DNA of 64,000 nucleotides. It comes from Bacteroides clarus YIT 12056 (lineage in GTDB: Bacteria > Bacteroidota > Bacteroidia > Bacteroidales > Bacteroidaceae). The DNA lies in the NCBI RefSeq assembly GCF_900129655.1, contig NZ_FQWK01000005.1:372001-436000 (forward strand). Direction: 5' to 3'. The translations under genes and the position numbers were made by a program. The notes below the pieces were generated by a model. The model did no database searches. It was not told the origin of the DNA and saw only the letters and a program-made list of their open reading frames with translations. Numbering within the stretch: position 1 is the first letter of the stretch; the number at the start of each line of letters is the position of its first letter. This document shows positions 1 to 7,347 of the stretch, in pieces.

Positions 1-593
1 TTATAGTGGACTTTGGCGGCGTACTGATTGATTTAGACCGCCAACGCTGTTTGGAAAACTTCAGAGAGTTGGGATTGCAGGATGTAGAGCATACCCTCGA
101 CATATATCATCAACAGGATTTCTTCCAGCAATATGAGAAAGGCCTTATCTCCAGTGCCGATTTTCGGAATGTGATACGGGAAAAGATAGGAAGAGACGTT
201 GCCGATGCCCGTATTGATGCCGCATGGAATAGTTTTCTGGTGAGCATACCGACCTATAAACTGGACTTGTTACTGGCCTTGCGTAAGGATTATGTGGTAT
301 ACCTGTTGAGCAATACCAATGAAATCCATTGGGAGTGGTCTTGTGAGCACGCCTTTCCCTATAAGGCATTCCGCGTAGAAGATTATTTCGAGCATATTTT
401 CCTGTCTTATGAGATGAAGATGGCAAAGCCCGACGAGGAAATCTTCCGGAAAGTGCTGGATGATGCGGGCTTAGACCCGAAAGAAACTTTCTTTATCGAT
501 GATTCGGAAGCCAATTGTCTGACTGCCCGGTCATTGGGAATTTCCACCTACACCCCGAAAGCCGGTGAGGACTGGGGGCATTTATTTAAATAA
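1..593 (+). CDS. HAD-superfamily hydrolase (YihX-like), 5'-truncated by window edge
   Basis: The gene is already open at the left edge: the codon before the first GTG (position 6) is isoleucine in the same frame, giving IVDFGGVLIDLD, the HAD motif I region. So 195+ residues are visible and only a few N-terminal ones are missing. Later motifs are present: motif II in YLLSNTNE, the motif III lysine in KMAKPDEEIF, and the motif IV acidic pair in FFIDDSEANC. The form with G-G after the nucleophile Asp region resembles the YihX / glucose-1-phosphate phosphatase branch of HAD subfamily IA, so a cytosolic small-phosphoester phosphatase is likely. The substrate cannot be read from sequence. It lies 20 bp before ribF and may be co-transcribed with it. 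Confidence 0.85.
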   Translation, partial: IVDFGGVLIDLDRQRCLENFRELGLQDVEHTLDIYHQQDFFQQYEKGLISSADFRNVIREKIGRDVADARIDAAWNSFLVSIPTYKLDLLLALRKDYVVYLLSNTNEIHWEWSCEHAFPYKAFRVEDYFEHIFLSYEMKMAKPDEEIFRKVLDDAGLDPKETFFIDDSEANCLTARSLGISTYTPKAGEDWGHLFK

Positions 594-613
594 ACCAATC
601 GTATAAGGTGAGT

Positions 614-1534
614 ATGCAGCTATGTTCCAGAATATCCGGCAAAGAACTCCTGCCCAGTGTAGCCACCATCGGCTTTTTTGACGGAGTGCATCGGGGACAT
701 CGGTTTCTGATAGAACAGGTGTGCAAGGCTGCGGCTGCACGTGGACTCGCTTCGTCGGTCATTACCTTTCCCGTACATCCCCGCAAGGTCATGCAACCCG
801 GTTTTCATCCCGAGCTGCTCACTACTTGCGATGAGAAAGTTGCCCTGCTTGCCGGTACAGGCGTGGATTACTGCGTCATGCTTGATTTTACGCTTGACTT
901 GGCTCGTCTTTCGGCCAAGCAATTTATGGCTGCCTTGAAGCAAGACTATCAGGTACAGGCTTTGGTAATCGGTTATGACCACCGTTTCGGGCATAATCGC
1001 AGTGAGGGATTTGATGATTATGTACGTTACGGGCGGGAACTGGGAATGGAAGTGATATTGGCGCAGGCCTATTCAACTGACGCGATGACGGTCAGTTCCT
1101 CGGCTGTCCGCCGTCTTTTGCTGGAAGGAAACGTTTCGGAAGCGGCAAACTGCCTGGGGTATCATTTCTTTTTGAACGGTACGGTTGTGAACGGTTATCA
1201 CGTCGGACGCAAGATAGGCTTTCCGACCGCCAATCTATGTGTCAACGATTCTGAAAAACTGGTTCCGGCTGACGGAGTATACGCCGTTTATGTCTTTCTC
1301 GGTGAGAAGAAGCATACGGGAATGTTGAGTATCGGTTACCGCCCGACGTTGAATAATGGCATAGACCGTAGCATCGAGGTGCATATCTTCAATTTTGACG
1401 CTGATATTTACGATCAACCTATGCGGCTGTCTTTCGTCCGCCGTACCCGCCCGGAGCTGAAGTTCGATTCCATAGGCGAATTGATAGCGCAACTCCATAA
1501 AGACGAGGCGGAAATCACCGCCATCCTTTCATAA
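614..1534 (+). CDS. ribF: Bifunctional riboflavin kinase / FAD synthetase RibF
   Basis: A 306-residue cytosolic enzyme that phosphorylates riboflavin to FMN and adenylylates FMN to FAD. The N-terminal FAD-synthetase (nucleotidyltransferase) domain is marked by FFDGVHRGH near residue 21 and by SSSAVRRLL near residue 160. The C-terminal flavokinase domain begins near residue 180 and has GRKIGFPTANL with the PTAN signature. Length is normal for prokaryotic RibF. A GTG two codons upstream (608) is in frame, but the ATG at 614 is the more likely start. The gene follows the HAD gene closely. No FMN riboswitch is seen in the short gap. Confidence 0.95.
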   Translation: MQLCSRISGKELLPSVATIGFFDGVHRGHRFLIEQVCKAAAARGLASSVITFPVHPRKVMQPGFHPELLTTCDEKVALLAGTGVDYCVMLDFTLDLARLSAKQFMAALKQDYQVQALVIGYDHRFGHNRSEGFDDYVRYGRELGMEVILAQAYSTDAMTVSSSAVRRLLLEGNVSEAANCLGYHFFLNGTVVNGYHVGRKIGFPTANLCVNDSEKLVPADGVYAVYVFLGEKKHTGMLSIGYRPTLNNGIDRSIEVHIFNFDADIYDQPMRLSFVRRTRPELKFDSIGELIAQLHKDEAEITAILS

Positions 1535-1599
1535 CACCGCTTTCTGCGTTGCCGTTATTGGGCATTTTCTTGCATATTTATTGAAAAACATATCTTTTT

Positions 1600-1614
1600 T
1601 ATCGTTTTTCGATA
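1600..1614. promoter_or_regulatory. Putative operator, dyad TATCG-N5-CGATA (copy 1)
   Basis: A perfect dyad, TATCG-TTTTT-CGATA, ends 17 bp before the -33 box of the promoter that serves the CPBP/DUF2975/XRE operon. An identical dyad (with AAAAA in the middle) starts 65 bp downstream. The pair is most simply read as binding sites for the Cro-type regulator encoded as the last gene of the operon. Confidence 0.55.
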
Positions 1615-1631
1615 AAAAGATACTGTTTCTT

Positions 1632-1662
1632 TTTGTCTTTTCAGAAAAAGCTCCTTTATTTG
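1632..1662 (+). promoter_or_regulatory. Bacteroides-type promoter of the CPBP-DUF2975-XRE operon
   Basis: TTTG at 1632-1635 (-33) and TTTATTTG at 1655-1662 (one mismatch to TAnnTTTG, -7) are 19 bp apart, the normal spacing for the Bacteroides primary sigma factor. The predicted start near 1669 falls inside the second TATCG dyad, so a bound repressor there would block initiation. Confidence 0.55.
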
Positions 1663-1664
1663 CA

Positions 1665-1679
1665 TATCGAAAAACGATA
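1665..1679. promoter_or_regulatory. Putative operator, dyad TATCG-N5-CGATA (copy 2)
   Basis: TATCG-AAAAA-CGATA is the exact reverse complement of the upstream copy at 1600-1614. It overlaps the predicted transcription start, which is the usual place for a repressor site. Confidence 0.55.
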
Positions 1680-1736
1680 AATTATTATTGAAAAACAGAA
1701 TTTGAGGTAAGAATAAGTACTGATTATAAAAAGTCC

Positions 1737-1832
1737 ATGGTTATGAAAAGAGCCTTTATGAGTATTACGTTGCTGGTACTGTCACTGTCTATGGTGATGA
1801 TGTTATTAATGGGAGTTGTTACCACTGCTTGA
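1737..1832 (+). CDS. Small hydrophobic ORF (29-31 aa), possible leader or micro-membrane protein
   Basis: A short ORF opens at ATG 1737 or ATG 1743 and ends at TGA 1830-1832. It lies between the predicted promoter and the CPBP protease. It begins with basic MKRA and continues as one hydrophobic stretch rich in Leu, Met and Val, long enough for a single membrane helix. There is no lipobox and little sequence after the helix. It could be a micro-membrane protein, a leader peptide, or chance. Position (first ORF of the operon) and composition are the only support. I do not recognise a family. Confidence 0.4.
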   Translation: MVMKRAFMSITLLVLSLSMVMMLLMGVVTTA

Positions 1833-1885
1833 CGAGTTCACGGGAAAATGTGTATCTTTACACGCTTTTAAAAAAGAAGAGAACG

Positions 1886-2668
1886 ATGAAAACAGCGATA
1901 AAACTGGTTTTGATTTATTTTGTGATGCAGATTCTGGCCGCATTGTTGGTGATGCCTTTCACAATGCTTTATTCTTACGCGGTCAACGGTACGATAGATG
2001 ATACGAGTACCGCGGCTTTGGCTCCAAGCATGTTGCTGGGATTTGTAGGTATGGGAGCTTATCTGTGGAGAAAGGGGTATCTGAAGGGAGATAAAAGGAT
2101 ATGGTCTCCGGTGTCGGTCGCTTATCTGGGATGGAGCGCCGTTATAGGTCTTGCCACTATTTTCCTGATAGACTTTGTGATGTCCAAACTGTCTTTCCTG
2201 CCTGATTGGATGGGAGCTACATTCGATGTGCTGCAATCGGGCTGGCTGGGTATTATCTGTATCTCGGTGTTAGGGCCTGTTTTAGAGGAGATGCTGTTTC
2301 GCGGGGCGATTACCAAAGTGTTGTTGCAAAAGTACAGTCCGGTGAAGGCTATTATCCTTTCCGCCCTTATTTTCGGAATTTTCCATATTAATCCGGCACA
2401 GGTGGTGGGCGCTGTATTGTCGGGTGTCTTGTTTGCCTGGCTTTATTATAAAACGGGCAGCCTCGTTCCCGGAATTCTGATACATATCCTGAACAACAGC
2501 CTGTCGGTATTCCTCAGTTTGCATTATCCGGATGTGGAGTATACGTCCGATTTGTTGGGAGAACCGACGTATTGGATATGTCTGGCGGTAGCGGTGGCGT
2601 TACTTGCCGTTTCTTATAAAGTGATGAATGCTTATCGTTCTCCGGATTCTAATACGCTTAAAGTATGA
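1886..2668 (+). CDS. CPBP-family intramembrane metalloprotease (CAAX protease/bacteriocin-processing type)
   Basis: A 260-residue, strongly hydrophobic protein with about seven to eight predicted membrane spans. The three CPBP motifs are intact: EExxxR at residues 134-139 (EEMLFR), FxxxH ending at His167 (FGIFH), and HxxxN at 200-204 (HILNN). These residues form the glutamate-base active site of the family inside the membrane. Bacterial members mature peptides, confer self-immunity, or have unknown substrates. ATG 1886 is preferred; the longer TTG-started frame from 1829 adds 19 unlikely residues. The stop overlaps the next gene in an ATGA arrangement, so the two are translationally coupled. 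The substrate is unknown; the micro-ORF upstream is a speculative candidate. Confidence 0.9.
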   Translation: MKTAIKLVLIYFVMQILAALLVMPFTMLYSYAVNGTIDDTSTAALAPSMLLGFVGMGAYLWRKGYLKGDKRIWSPVSVAYLGWSAVIGLATIFLIDFVMSKLSFLPDWMGATFDVLQSGWLGIICISVLGPVLEEMLFRGAITKVLLQKYSPVKAIILSALIFGIFHINPAQVVGAVLSGVLFAWLYYKTGSLVPGILIHILNNSLSVFLSLHYPDVEYTSDLLGEPTYWICLAVAVALLAVSYKVMNAYRSPDSNTLKV

Positions 2669-3333
2669 AAAGAAGACTGAACATTCTTTGTATAATCGTA
2701 GTGCTCGTACTGGGTTATTCGGTTCTTGAAACCGGTTACTATTTCATTGTGGGAGTAAAAGCCGGGGTAGAAGCCGGCACCGAAAACGCTGTTTCTGCAG
2801 AAAACAGGAAAGAACTGATAAATATGAAGTATATCAGTCTGCTGCCGGAGCACCTTTCCAAAGTAGGTAATAACGGCCTTTTCCAGGATTCCGTTTATAA
2901 TGAGAAGAGCGGCGAGTATGTGCCGGTGTCTTTCAATTCGATGATGGTCAGCGTCGATACGAAGTCCGCGACTATGGAGCAGGCGGCCTTTTCTTTACTG
3001 AATTTGCTTCACATGGCTATATGTATATGGGCCATCGTCCTTTTTGTCCGTTTGGTGATTTCCATCAATAAGTCCGATATCTTCAACTGGAAGAACGTCC
3101 GCCGTCTGCGTCTGTTGGGGACGACACTGATTATCAGTTTTTGTACGGCGCTTCTTCCGGCGTATCTTACTTTCAGAAGCGTAGAAAAGGTATTCTCCGT
3201 TCGCGGTTATGAACTGGACCTTTCGGATATGGTGAATACCACTACCCTGGTATTGGGAATCTCCACTCTGATTGTGGCCGAGGTATTCGCTATCGGGTTG
3301 AAGATGAAAGAGGAACAGGACTTGACGATTTAA
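2665..3333 (+). CDS. DUF2975-type membrane protein
   Basis: A 222-residue protein with four predicted membrane spans (about residues 8-30, 108-128, 147-170 and 190-213) and an extracytoplasmic loop of about 75 residues between the first two. The C-terminal three-helix half matches the DUF2975 pattern. DUF2975 proteins are typically encoded next to a small Cro/C1-type regulator, as here (22 bp to the next gene). Function of the family is unknown. The ATGA overlap with the CPBP protease gene shows one operon. Confidence 0.75.
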   Translation: MKRRLNILCIIVVLVLGYSVLETGYYFIVGVKAGVEAGTENAVSAENRKELINMKYISLLPEHLSKVGNNGLFQDSVYNEKSGEYVPVSFNSMMVSVDTKSATMEQAAFSLLNLLHMAICIWAIVLFVRLVISINKSDIFNWKNVRRLRLLGTTLIISFCTALLPAYLTFRSVEKVFSVRGYELDLSDMVNTTTLVLGISTLIVAEVFAIGLKMKEEQDLTI

Positions 3334-3354
3334 CGGAATATTGAGAAAAAGATA

Positions 3355-3567
3355 ATGATTATAGTAAACCTTGACATAATGATGGCCCGAAGGAAAATAT
3401 CTTTGGGGGAGTTGGCGGAGAAGATTGACATTACGCCGGCAAATCTTTCTATTCTGAAAACCGGTAAGGCGAAGGCTATTCGCTTTTCTACGTTAGAGGC
3501 TATCTGTAAGGTACTGGATTGCCAGCCGGGAGATATACTGGAATATGTGGAGGGAGAAGAAAAGTAA
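3355..3567 (+). CDS. Cro/C1-type HTH regulator (YozG-like)
   Basis: A 70-residue single-domain helix-turn-helix protein. The HTH is seen in LGELAEKIDITPANLSILK, followed by the usual helices ending at CQPGDILEY, a C-terminus typical of YozG-like regulators that accompany DUF2975 genes. It is the last gene of the operon and probably represses the promoter at 1632-1662 through the two TATCG-N5-CGATA dyads; that link is inference. An earlier in-frame start (ATG 3355) and an internal one (ATG 3382) are both possible. Confidence 0.85.
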   Translation: MIIVNLDIMMARRKISLGELAEKIDITPANLSILKTGKAKAIRFSTLEAICKVLDCQPGDILEYVEGEEK

Positions 3568-3613
3568 AGCGGTATTTATATAGAAGTTGTGTCAAAATGC
3601 ACTTGATGATTTC

Positions 3614-3691
3614 TTTCAGGGAAGGATTACACGGATTTCACGGAAAAAGGATAAAGTAAGTCCGTGAAATCCGTGTAATCCTTCCCTGAAA
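3614..3691. repeat. 31-bp perfect inverted repeat between convergent genes
   Basis: Arms 3614-3644 and 3661-3691 are exact reverse complements with a 16-nt A-rich loop. The core contains GATTACACGGATTTCACGGA-like text, a motif that also occurs as dispersed repeats in Bacteroidetes genomes. It sits between the converging XRE regulator and sufE genes. An RNA hairpin this long would stop transcription from either side, so a two-way terminator made from a dispersed palindromic repeat is the likeliest reading. Confidence 0.85.
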
Positions 3692-3740
3692 AACAAACAG
3701 TAAACGTTCTTTTGTTTTTCCGTCCGGAACTACACGCTAC

Positions 3741-4169
3741 TTAGGCATTCGTTCCTTTTGCCTTGAATGCCAACGCATACATCCGCATCTGCTTCACCAT
3801 GGAGAGCAATCCGTTGCTGCGTGTAGGAGAAAGGTGCTCCTTCAATCCTATCTTATCTATAAAGTAAAGGTCGGCATTCAGAATCTCGTCCGGTGTATGT
3901 CCGGAGAGCACTTTGATGAGCAGTGAAATAATCCCTTTCACGATTAAAGCGTCGCTTTCCGCCTGGAAAACGATTTTACCGTTTTCCTCGTCCGCTTGCA
4001 GCCACACACGGCTTTGGCAACCTTCAATCAGATTTTGTTCCGTCTTATATTTGTCGTCCAGCGGTTCCTGTTCGTTTCCTAAGTCGATGAGGAGTTGGTA
4101 GCGATCCATCCAATCGTCGAAATCGTTGAATTCGGCGATTACTTCATCTTGTACTTCGTTGATACTCAT
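3741..4169 (-). CDS. sufE: SufE-family sulfur acceptor
   Basis: A 142-residue cytosolic protein that takes persulfide sulfur from a SufS-type cysteine desulfurase and feeds Fe-S cluster assembly. The acceptor cysteine is Cys51 in IEGCQSRVW, the family signature; HLSPTRSNGL further on is also typical. Length matches the family. It is the last gene of a reverse-strand operon (S66 peptidase, M28 protein, sufE), 19 bp after the M28 gene. No suf or isc genes are nearby. Confidence 0.92.
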   Translation of the reverse strand: MSINEVQDEVIAEFNDFDDWMDRYQLLIDLGNEQEPLDDKYKTEQNLIEGCQSRVWLQADEENGKIVFQAESDALIVKGIISLLIKVLSGHTPDEILNADLYFIDKIGLKEHLSPTRSNGLLSMVKQMRMYALAFKAKGTNA

Positions 4170-4188
4170 AATAATTTATCTTTAGTAT

Positions 4189-5187
4189 TTATTTCTCTTT
4201 GTAGATAACTTCCATCACCGTTTGGCCTACTGCCTTCAGGGTGTTGCGGTCGATGCCATCCATATCATCCTTCAGGGTATGCCAGTTCTCGTAGAATCCG
4301 GTTTCCTCGCTGTATTGAATGATGTCGATGGTAGGAATCCGTGCATTCCGGTATACAAAAAGGTGGTCGTCCGTTACGGTACTCCCTTTTTCTTTTACGA
4401 AATAACGGCCGTAGCCTAAGTTGTTGGCGGCGTTCCATACTTTTCGGTTGATGTCTTTGGCAAATTCCTCGGAATATCTTTCGTAGAAGAAAGTGGCGTC
4501 TTTGGCGCCCACCATGTCCAGAAGAATGCCGAAACGTGCGTTGTATCCCTGCACATGAGGGTTCTGCGCCCAGTATTGCGAGCCGAGCCCCCAGTATTCC
4601 TCTTTATGATTACCCGTATAGGATTGGTGAGGCCCGTAGTCTTCGGCGTCCACCAATACGATGTCGATACCCAGTTCCGGCAGTTGCTTATGGAGTTGGC
4701 GGGCAATTTCGAGCAGTACGCCTACACCGCTTGCCCCATCGTTGGCACCGAGAATGGGTGTATGCCGTTTCGTTTCATCAGGGTCGGCATCCGCCCAGGG
4801 ACGGCTGTCCCAATGAGAGAGAAGCACGATGCGTTTCTTTGTTTCGGGCTTGTAGCTGCCGATGATATTGCGTGCTTTCAGCAGAGTGCCGTCGTAGGCG
4901 ATTAAATCCGCTTGCTGGTTGTATACCGTGGCGCCGAATTGTTCCAGCTTCTTTGCGAGATACTCCCCGCAGGCTTTATGCGCCGCGGTATTGGGTACGC
5001 GAGGCCCGAAGTCCACTTGCGCCTTGACATACCGGTAAGCGCTGTCCGCATCGAATTGGGGCACGCTGACCGTACTCCCGGGTTGTTTTTCCTCACTGTC
5101 CGTAGTACCTTTGCTTTTATTGCTGCACGCTACCATTGCTATGAGCAGCAGTAGGGATAGGGGGATGATTGTATAATTCCGTTTCAT
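4189..5187 (-). CDS. M28-family lipoprotein, glutaminyl-peptide cyclotransferase-like
   Basis: A 332-residue lipoprotein with a signal peptide ending in MVAC (Cys21), so it is anchored in the envelope facing the periplasm. The alpha/beta hydrolase-like zinc fold of M28 is marked by SHWDSRPWAD (about 124-133), GANDGASGVG (148-157) and the VDAEDYG acidic pair (179-185), with a late His in TDDHLF. The HWDSRPWAD form and the overall spacing match animal-type glutaminyl cyclases, which convert N-terminal Gln to pyroglutamate. Many Bacteroidetes secreted proteins begin with Gln after signal cleavage, which fits. An aminopeptidase role cannot be excluded. The start codon overlaps the stop of the S66 gene. 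Confidence 0.85.
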   Translation of the reverse strand: MKRNYTIIPLSLLLLIAMVACSNKSKGTTDSEEKQPGSTVSVPQFDADSAYRYVKAQVDFGPRVPNTAAHKACGEYLAKKLEQFGATVYNQQADLIAYDGTLLKARNIIGSYKPETKKRIVLLSHWDSRPWADADPDETKRHTPILGANDGASGVGVLLEIARQLHKQLPELGIDIVLVDAEDYGPHQSYTGNHKEEYWGLGSQYWAQNPHVQGYNARFGILLDMVGAKDATFFYERYSEEFAKDINRKVWNAANNLGYGRYFVKEKGSTVTDDHLFVYRNARIPTIDIIQYSEETGFYENWHTLKDDMDGIDRNTLKAVGQTVMEVIYKEK

Positions 5188-6122
5188 TCTTTGTGGGTAT
5201 TAAAACTTAGTTTCACTTCTTTCTTTCCGACTTCCAGCGTGACCCGCGCACCGTTAATCATCGGTACGTTCATCGTGACGTGCCCCACCGGAAAGCCGAA
5301 ACATATGGGGTAATCGTATTCTTTGACCAAATCGGCCAACGCGCCGTACAGGTCTTTGCCTAAAGACATGTTCTCCTCGTATTCGGTGAATTGCCCGATG
5401 ACGAGCCCGGACAGCTTTTCGAGTACGCCGCCCAGTTTCAGATTGTACATCATGCGTTCCACCGCATGGGGACGCTCGCCTATGTCCTCAATGAAGAGCA
5501 CCGTACCTTCTGCCGGAATATCGTAGGGCGTGCCGCGCAGTCCGTAGAACACGGATATGTTGCCGCCCCGGAGGATGCCCGTACCCTCGCCTTTGTGATT
5601 GAGCTTATGTGCCGGGCAGGTATAGCCGAACGAGGTTTCTTCTTGCAGTTTATTGCCGAACAGGATGTCTTTCAAGGCCTGGGTACAAAAGTCGTCTTCC
5701 GGCTCCACGGTGAGATGCCGCGCCATGGGAGCGTGCAGCGAAGCGAAGCCGTTTTGCTGGAGCACATTGTGCAGGGCGGTGATATCACTGAAACCGATAA
5801 GCCATTTGGGATGTTGGCGGAACTTGGTAAAGTCAAGCTGTCCCACCAGATGCACAGCGCCGTATCCGCCGCGACTGCAAAGGATAACTTTGGCTTTCTC
5901 GTCGTCCATGGCTTCTTGCAGGTCTTTCAAGCGTTGCTGTATGCTTCCTGCGTAAGTGCCGTGCGCGCTGCCTGCATGTTTGGCGACGACCACGTCCAGT
6001 CCCCACGACTTCAGCCGCTTTTTGGCTCCTTTCAGGAAGGACTTGTCAATCTTGCTGGAAGGGGAGAGAATAATCACCCGGTCGCCCTCGTGCACGTATG
6101 GCGGAAAAATAAGGCTGTTCAT
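5184..6122 (-). CDS. S66-family LD-carboxypeptidase
   Basis: A 312-residue cytosolic serine peptidase of the LdcA/MccF type. LD-carboxypeptidases remove the terminal D-Ala from muropeptide tetrapeptides during murein recycling. The nucleophile Ser is in IGFSDITALH (about residue 112), preceded by the oxyanion region SRGGYG. The Glu and His of the S66 triad fall in LFIEDIGERP and FGFPVGH. ATG 6122 is preferred over the 12-codon longer frame because the longer N-terminus is not part of the family. A reverse-strand TACTTTTG (-7) at 6148-6155 suits this start. It overlaps the M28 gene by 4 bp. Confidence 0.9.
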   Translation of the reverse strand: MNSLIFPPYVHEGDRVIILSPSSKIDKSFLKGAKKRLKSWGLDVVVAKHAGSAHGTYAGSIQQRLKDLQEAMDDEKAKVILCSRGGYGAVHLVGQLDFTKFRQHPKWLIGFSDITALHNVLQQNGFASLHAPMARHLTVEPEDDFCTQALKDILFGNKLQEETSFGYTCPAHKLNHKGEGTGILRGGNISVFYGLRGTPYDIPAEGTVLFIEDIGERPHAVERMMYNLKLGGVLEKLSGLVIGQFTEYEENMSLGKDLYGALADLVKEYDYPICFGFPVGHVTMNVPMINGARVTLEVGKKEVKLSFNTHKE

Positions 6123-6147
6123 ATTGTATATCTCTCTGTATTTGTGA

Positions 6148-6155
6148 CAAAAGTA
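6148..6155 (-). promoter_or_regulatory. -7 element of the S66-M28-sufE operon
   Basis: On the reverse strand this reads TACTTTTG, a full match to TAnnTTTG, 26 bp before the S66 start codon. No clear TTTG -33 box is seen at the expected distance. Confidence 0.45.
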
Positions 6156-6160
6156 CATAA

Positions 6161-6282
6161 TTCACCACAGAGGGCACAGCGTTTCACGGAGTTTTTTTAT
6201 TTCTTTAGGGGTGTTGCGGTAAATCACGGCCTGTTTCGGCTTGTAACATGGCATGCTTTTTCAGGCTGCCCTCTGTGGTGAA
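6161..6282. repeat. Widely spaced inverted repeat CACAGAGGGCA upstream of ptb
   Basis: A 16-bp sequence at 6161-6176 (TTCACCACAGAGGGCA) recurs as its exact reverse complement at 6267-6282, with 90 bp between. The text CACAGAGGGCACAG...CACGGAG resembles dispersed repeats common in Bacteroidetes intergenic DNA. It fills most of the divergent gap between the S66 operon and ptb. Confidence 0.7.
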
Positions 6283-6375
6283 TCTGTCAAAATGATATAA
6301 AACATAGAAAATAAAATAAGGTGTAACGTTTATTTTCTCGGCATTTTTTTAGATATTTGCTAAAAAACTAACGTT

Positions 6376-7332
6376 ATGGAACCGATTCGGAACTTTGATC
6401 AGTTGACTTCTCATCTGAAAACCCTAAATAAAAGGAAGCGCATTGCCGTAGTTTGTGCCAATGACCCCAATACTGAATATGCTATCGCCCGCGCTTTGGA
6501 TGAAGGCATTGCGGAGTTTCTGATGATTGGCGATTCGGCCATCTTGGAGAAATACCCTACTTTGAAGAAATATCCCGAATACGTGCAGACACTGCATATC
6601 GAAGATAAAGACGAGGCGGCGCGCGAGGCTGTCCGCATCGTGCGCGAGGGCGGTGCGGATATTCTGATGAAAGGTATCATCAATACGGATAATCTGCTCC
6701 GTGCCATTCTCGACAAGGAGAAAGGGCTGCTGCCCAAAGGCAGGATACTGACGCATCTGGCCGTCATGCAGATTCCCACCTATGATAAACTGCTGTTCTT
6801 CTCGGATGCCGCTGTCATCCCCCGGCCTACCCTGCAACAGCGCATAGAGATGATTTGGTATGCCATCCATACCTGCCGCCATTTCGGTATCGGGCAGCCG
6901 CGCATCGCGCTTATCCATTGCACGGAAAAGGTGAGCGCCAAGTTTCCCCATTCGTTGGATTACGTTAATATCGTAGAACTTGCCGAGGCGGGCGAGTTCG
7001 GAAATGTCATTATCGACGGCCCGCTGGATGTAAAGACTTCCTGCGAAAAGACGAGCGGCGACATCAAAGGTATCGTATCCCCCATCAACGGTGAGGCCGA
7101 TGTCTTGATTTTCCCGAACATCGAATCGGGCAATGCCTTTTATAAAGCCGTCTCCCTCTTCTCCCATGCCGATATGGCGGGATTGCTTCAAGGCCCCGTC
7201 TGCCCCGTTGTGTTACCTTCGCGCAGCGACTCCGGCTTGTCCAAATATTACAGTATCGCCATGGCATGCCTGACCAGTTGCGGCTCGGAAACGGCAAATG
7301 ATACCTCGCGACTGTCAAATAGTAAATCGTAA
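6376..7332 (+). CDS. ptb: Phosphate butyryltransferase (Ptb-type phosphotransacylase)
   Basis: A 318-residue cytosolic enzyme of the phosphate acetyl/butyryltransferase family. It exchanges CoA for phosphate on short-chain acyl-CoA to give an acyl phosphate. Family features include the N-terminal nucleotide-type region VVCANDPNTEYA, DILMKGIINTDNLLRA near residue 95, and the C-terminal PSRSDSGLSKYYSIAMA. Butyrate kinase follows 15 bp downstream, so the pair turns butyryl- or branched-chain acyl-CoA into acid plus ATP. Bacteroides makes mainly isobutyrate and isovalerate, so the branched-chain route is likely. Confidence 0.93.
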   Translation: MEPIRNFDQLTSHLKTLNKRKRIAVVCANDPNTEYAIARALDEGIAEFLMIGDSAILEKYPTLKKYPEYVQTLHIEDKDEAAREAVRIVREGGADILMKGIINTDNLLRAILDKEKGLLPKGRILTHLAVMQIPTYDKLLFFSDAAVIPRPTLQQRIEMIWYAIHTCRHFGIGQPRIALIHCTEKVSAKFPHSLDYVNIVELAEAGEFGNVIIDGPLDVKTSCEKTSGDIKGIVSPINGEADVLIFPNIESGNAFYKAVSLFSHADMAGLLQGPVCPVVLPSRSDSGLSKYYSIAMACLTSCGSETANDTSRLSNSKS

Positions 7333-7347
7333 ATAATACCCGCATCG

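Noticed and set aside
5391..6281. Forward-strand 296-codon frame opposite the S66 peptidase
   Set aside because: Antisense to a well-supported S66 gene with conserved active-site residues; no family resemblance.
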